Positions 62,425 through 64,000 of a stretch of DNA of 64,000 bases are shown here, piece by piece. The notes beneath the pieces are model-generated. The model had not been told where the DNA came from, searched no databases, and saw only the letters and a list, made by a program, of their open reading frames with translations. Numbering within the stretch: position 1 is the stretch's first letter; each line of letters opens with the position of its first letter. Source of the stretch: Ichthyophthirius multifiliis (Eukaryota; Ciliophora; Oligohymenophorea; Hymenostomatida); NCBI RefSeq assembly GCF_000220395.1, contig NW_004086314.1, positions 1 to 64,000 on the forward strand, read 5' to 3'. The position numbers and the translations under genes were made by a program.

Positions 62425-64000
62425 TCAATCTTATTTTTTAAGATAATAATGTTAATTTTTTTGATTATAAGCTTTTTAGATCATATGAGAACCTTTTAAT
62501 TAGTTAAATATATAAATACCATTATTATCACATTCAATAGATTATGAAACAACTCTTTATTAACCTTAATAATTTTCATTAGAAAAAAATGTAATTTTTT
62601 AGCCTGAAGGTACTTATATACTCTTAAAAGATGCATTAGCAGTAGAAGGAACATTTTCACAAACTTTAAATTATGTTCCTTTATAACCGCATTCTGAATA
62701 CAAAATAGGACAATTATTTTAGATAACATTATCTCTTTTAGTAAGAGGCCATGATGTTTCTTTAGTATTTGCAATAGGAGTAGGAGTGGATTATCCTCTC
62801 ATTTAATAACCAAAGTTAACCATATCATTTCCTTTAGCATTACTCCATGAACTCCAAGTAATACCACCACAACCTGGTGTTTTACAACACATTTAAGCAG
62901 CTTCTTATAAAGTAGCATACTTTTTGCAATCATCTCCAGCAACACAATCTCCTAAGTAATGATCATTTCTTTATGCTCCAAACTAACATTTAAAATTGTC
63001 TAAATTAATATCACCAGGATTTTCAACTTTATATACATTTTATCTAACATTAAGAGGCCATGATATTTCTCTAGTATTTGCAATATAATTAGGATTTGAT
63101 TATCCTCTCATTTAATAACCAAAGTTAACCATATCGTTTCCTTTAGCATTACTCCATGAACTCCAAGTAATACCACCACAACCTGCTGTTTTACAACACA
63201 TCTAAGCAGCTTCTTATAAAGTAGCATACTTTTTGCAATCATCTCCAGCAACACAATCTCCTAAGTAATGATCATTTTTTTAAGCTCCAAACTAACATTT
63301 TAAATTGTCTAAATTTAAATCACCAAGATTTTCAACTTTATGTCTTACATTAAGAGGCCAAGATGTTTCTCTAGAAGTAGTAATAGGAATAGGATTTGAT
63401 TATCCTCTCATTTAATATCCAAAATTAACTAAATCACTTCCTTTACCATTAACCCATGAACTACGAGTAATACCACCACATCCTGGTGTTCTGCAACACA
63501 TTTAAGCAGCTTCTTATAAAGTAGCATACATTTTACAATCATCACCAGCAACACAATCTCCTAAGTAATGATCATTTTTTTACTCTCCAAACTTACAACT
63601 GAATTTTTCTTAATTAATATCACCAGGATTTTCAACTTTATATACATTTTATCTAACATTAAGAGGCCATGATATTTCTCTAGTATTTGCAATATAATTA
63701 GGATTTGATTATCCTCTCATTTAATAACCAAAGTTAACCATATCGTTTCCTTTAGCATTACTCCATGAACTCCAAGTAATACCACCACAACCTGCTGTTT
63801 TACAACACATCTAAGCAGCTTCTTATAAAGTAGCATACTTTTTGCAATCATCTCCAGCAACACAATCTCCTAAGTAATGATCATTTTTTTAAGCTCCAAA
63901 CTAACATTTTAAATTGTCTAAATTTAAATCACCAAGATTTTCAACTTTATGTCTTACATTAAGAGGCCAAGATGTTTCTCTAGAAGTAGTAATAGGAATA
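62425..64000 (-). CDS. Partial Cys-rich repeat / beta/gamma-crystallin-like secreted protein, paralogue of the 43.4-kb gene
   Basis: The 5' end lies beyond the window. Four complete modules and the edge of a fifth are visible, with the core DCVAGDDCKKYATLQEAAQM followed by CCKTAGCGGITWSSWS and DMVNFGYQMRG..REISWPL. The C-terminal domain starts CPILYSECGYKGTQFKVCEN, contains KITFFSNENYQGQQRVVSQS, and is clearly homologous to the crystallin-like tail of the gene at 43.4 kb. It ends in TGA 62425-62427 after a short tail. It differs from the first copy in the linkers (no KEV run; short GDINLDN-like spacers). The same inference applies: candidate mucocyst/secretory-granule cargo of the GRT/IGR type. 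Two modules are part of an apparently perfect 609-bp tandem duplication. Confidence 0.8.
63003..64000 (-). repeat. 609-bp higher-order tandem repeat within the Cys-rich gene
   Basis: Positions 63003-63391 and 63612-64000 look identical over all 389 visible bases, at a spacing of exactly 609 bp (203 codons, so frame is kept). The unit contains two different modules, and the duplication continues past the window edge. Confidence 0.85.

Overview
The window reads as macronuclear-type DNA of an oligohymenophorean ciliate. Every recognisable gene runs through in-frame TAA and TAG at glutamine positions and ends only at TGA. Base composition is extremely AT-rich (by eye about 85%), introns are short (about 34-106 nt, GT..AG), and an intraflagellar transport gene (IFT140) and mucocyst-cargo-like genes are present. 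The composition and gene types would fit Ichthyophthirius or a close relative of Tetrahymena; that is inference from style, not a database match. Because TAA/TAG are sense codons, a standard-code ORF search sees almost nothing here, and all gene calls below come from reading with TGA as the only stop.

Layout. 1.3-7.9 kb: NSUN5-like rRNA methyltransferase (+), a hypothetical protein with Sfi1-like motifs (+), a SPRY protein (-), a Gep4/YqeG-type phosphatidylglycerophosphate phosphatase (-), a small membrane protein (-). 8.3-11.9 kb: DENN-domain protein (+). 12.0-20.9 kb: coiled-coil protein (-) and a giant signal-peptide-bearing surface protein (-). 23.3-30.0 kb: hypothetical coiled coil (+), LACTB2-like metallo-beta-lactamase (-), a decayed Rieske sterol-desaturase-like pseudogene (+), the OLA1 ATPase (-). 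30.7-39.9 kb: Apollo/SNM1-like nuclease (+), a hypothetical gene (+), NOL10/Enp2 (-), a small multi-TM protein (+), an EXD1-like exonuclease with an N-terminal CCCH finger (-). 42.0-49.7 kb: a small hypothetical (+), a cysteine-rich repeat protein ending in a beta/gamma-crystallin-like domain (-), an HTH/CENPB-type DNA-binding protein (-). 51.0-64 kb: a small coiled coil (+), IFT140 (-), LMBR1-family membrane protein (+), a B-box/Kelch protein (-), and a second cysteine-rich repeat/crystallin gene running off the right edge (-).

Functional themes are housekeeping (ribosome biogenesis: NSUN5, NOL10, OLA1), cilium (IFT140), membrane traffic (DENN, LMBR1), DNA-end processing (Apollo) and regulated secretion (the two crystallin-tailed paralogues, resembling the GRT/IGR mucocyst cargo family of Tetrahymena). 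No operons are expected or seen; neighbouring genes are arranged head-to-head or tail-to-tail with short AT-rich spacers.

Several genes can only be read by changing frame at A or T homopolymers (for example 1755-1761, 9988-9995, 23572-23583, 49531-49537). I interpret these as sequencing or assembly errors rather than biology. The most interesting items are the Rieske pseudogene, the repeat/crystallin secretory paralogues with a long, apparently identical internal duplication, the CCCH+EXD1 fusion, and the transposase-like DNA-binding gene.
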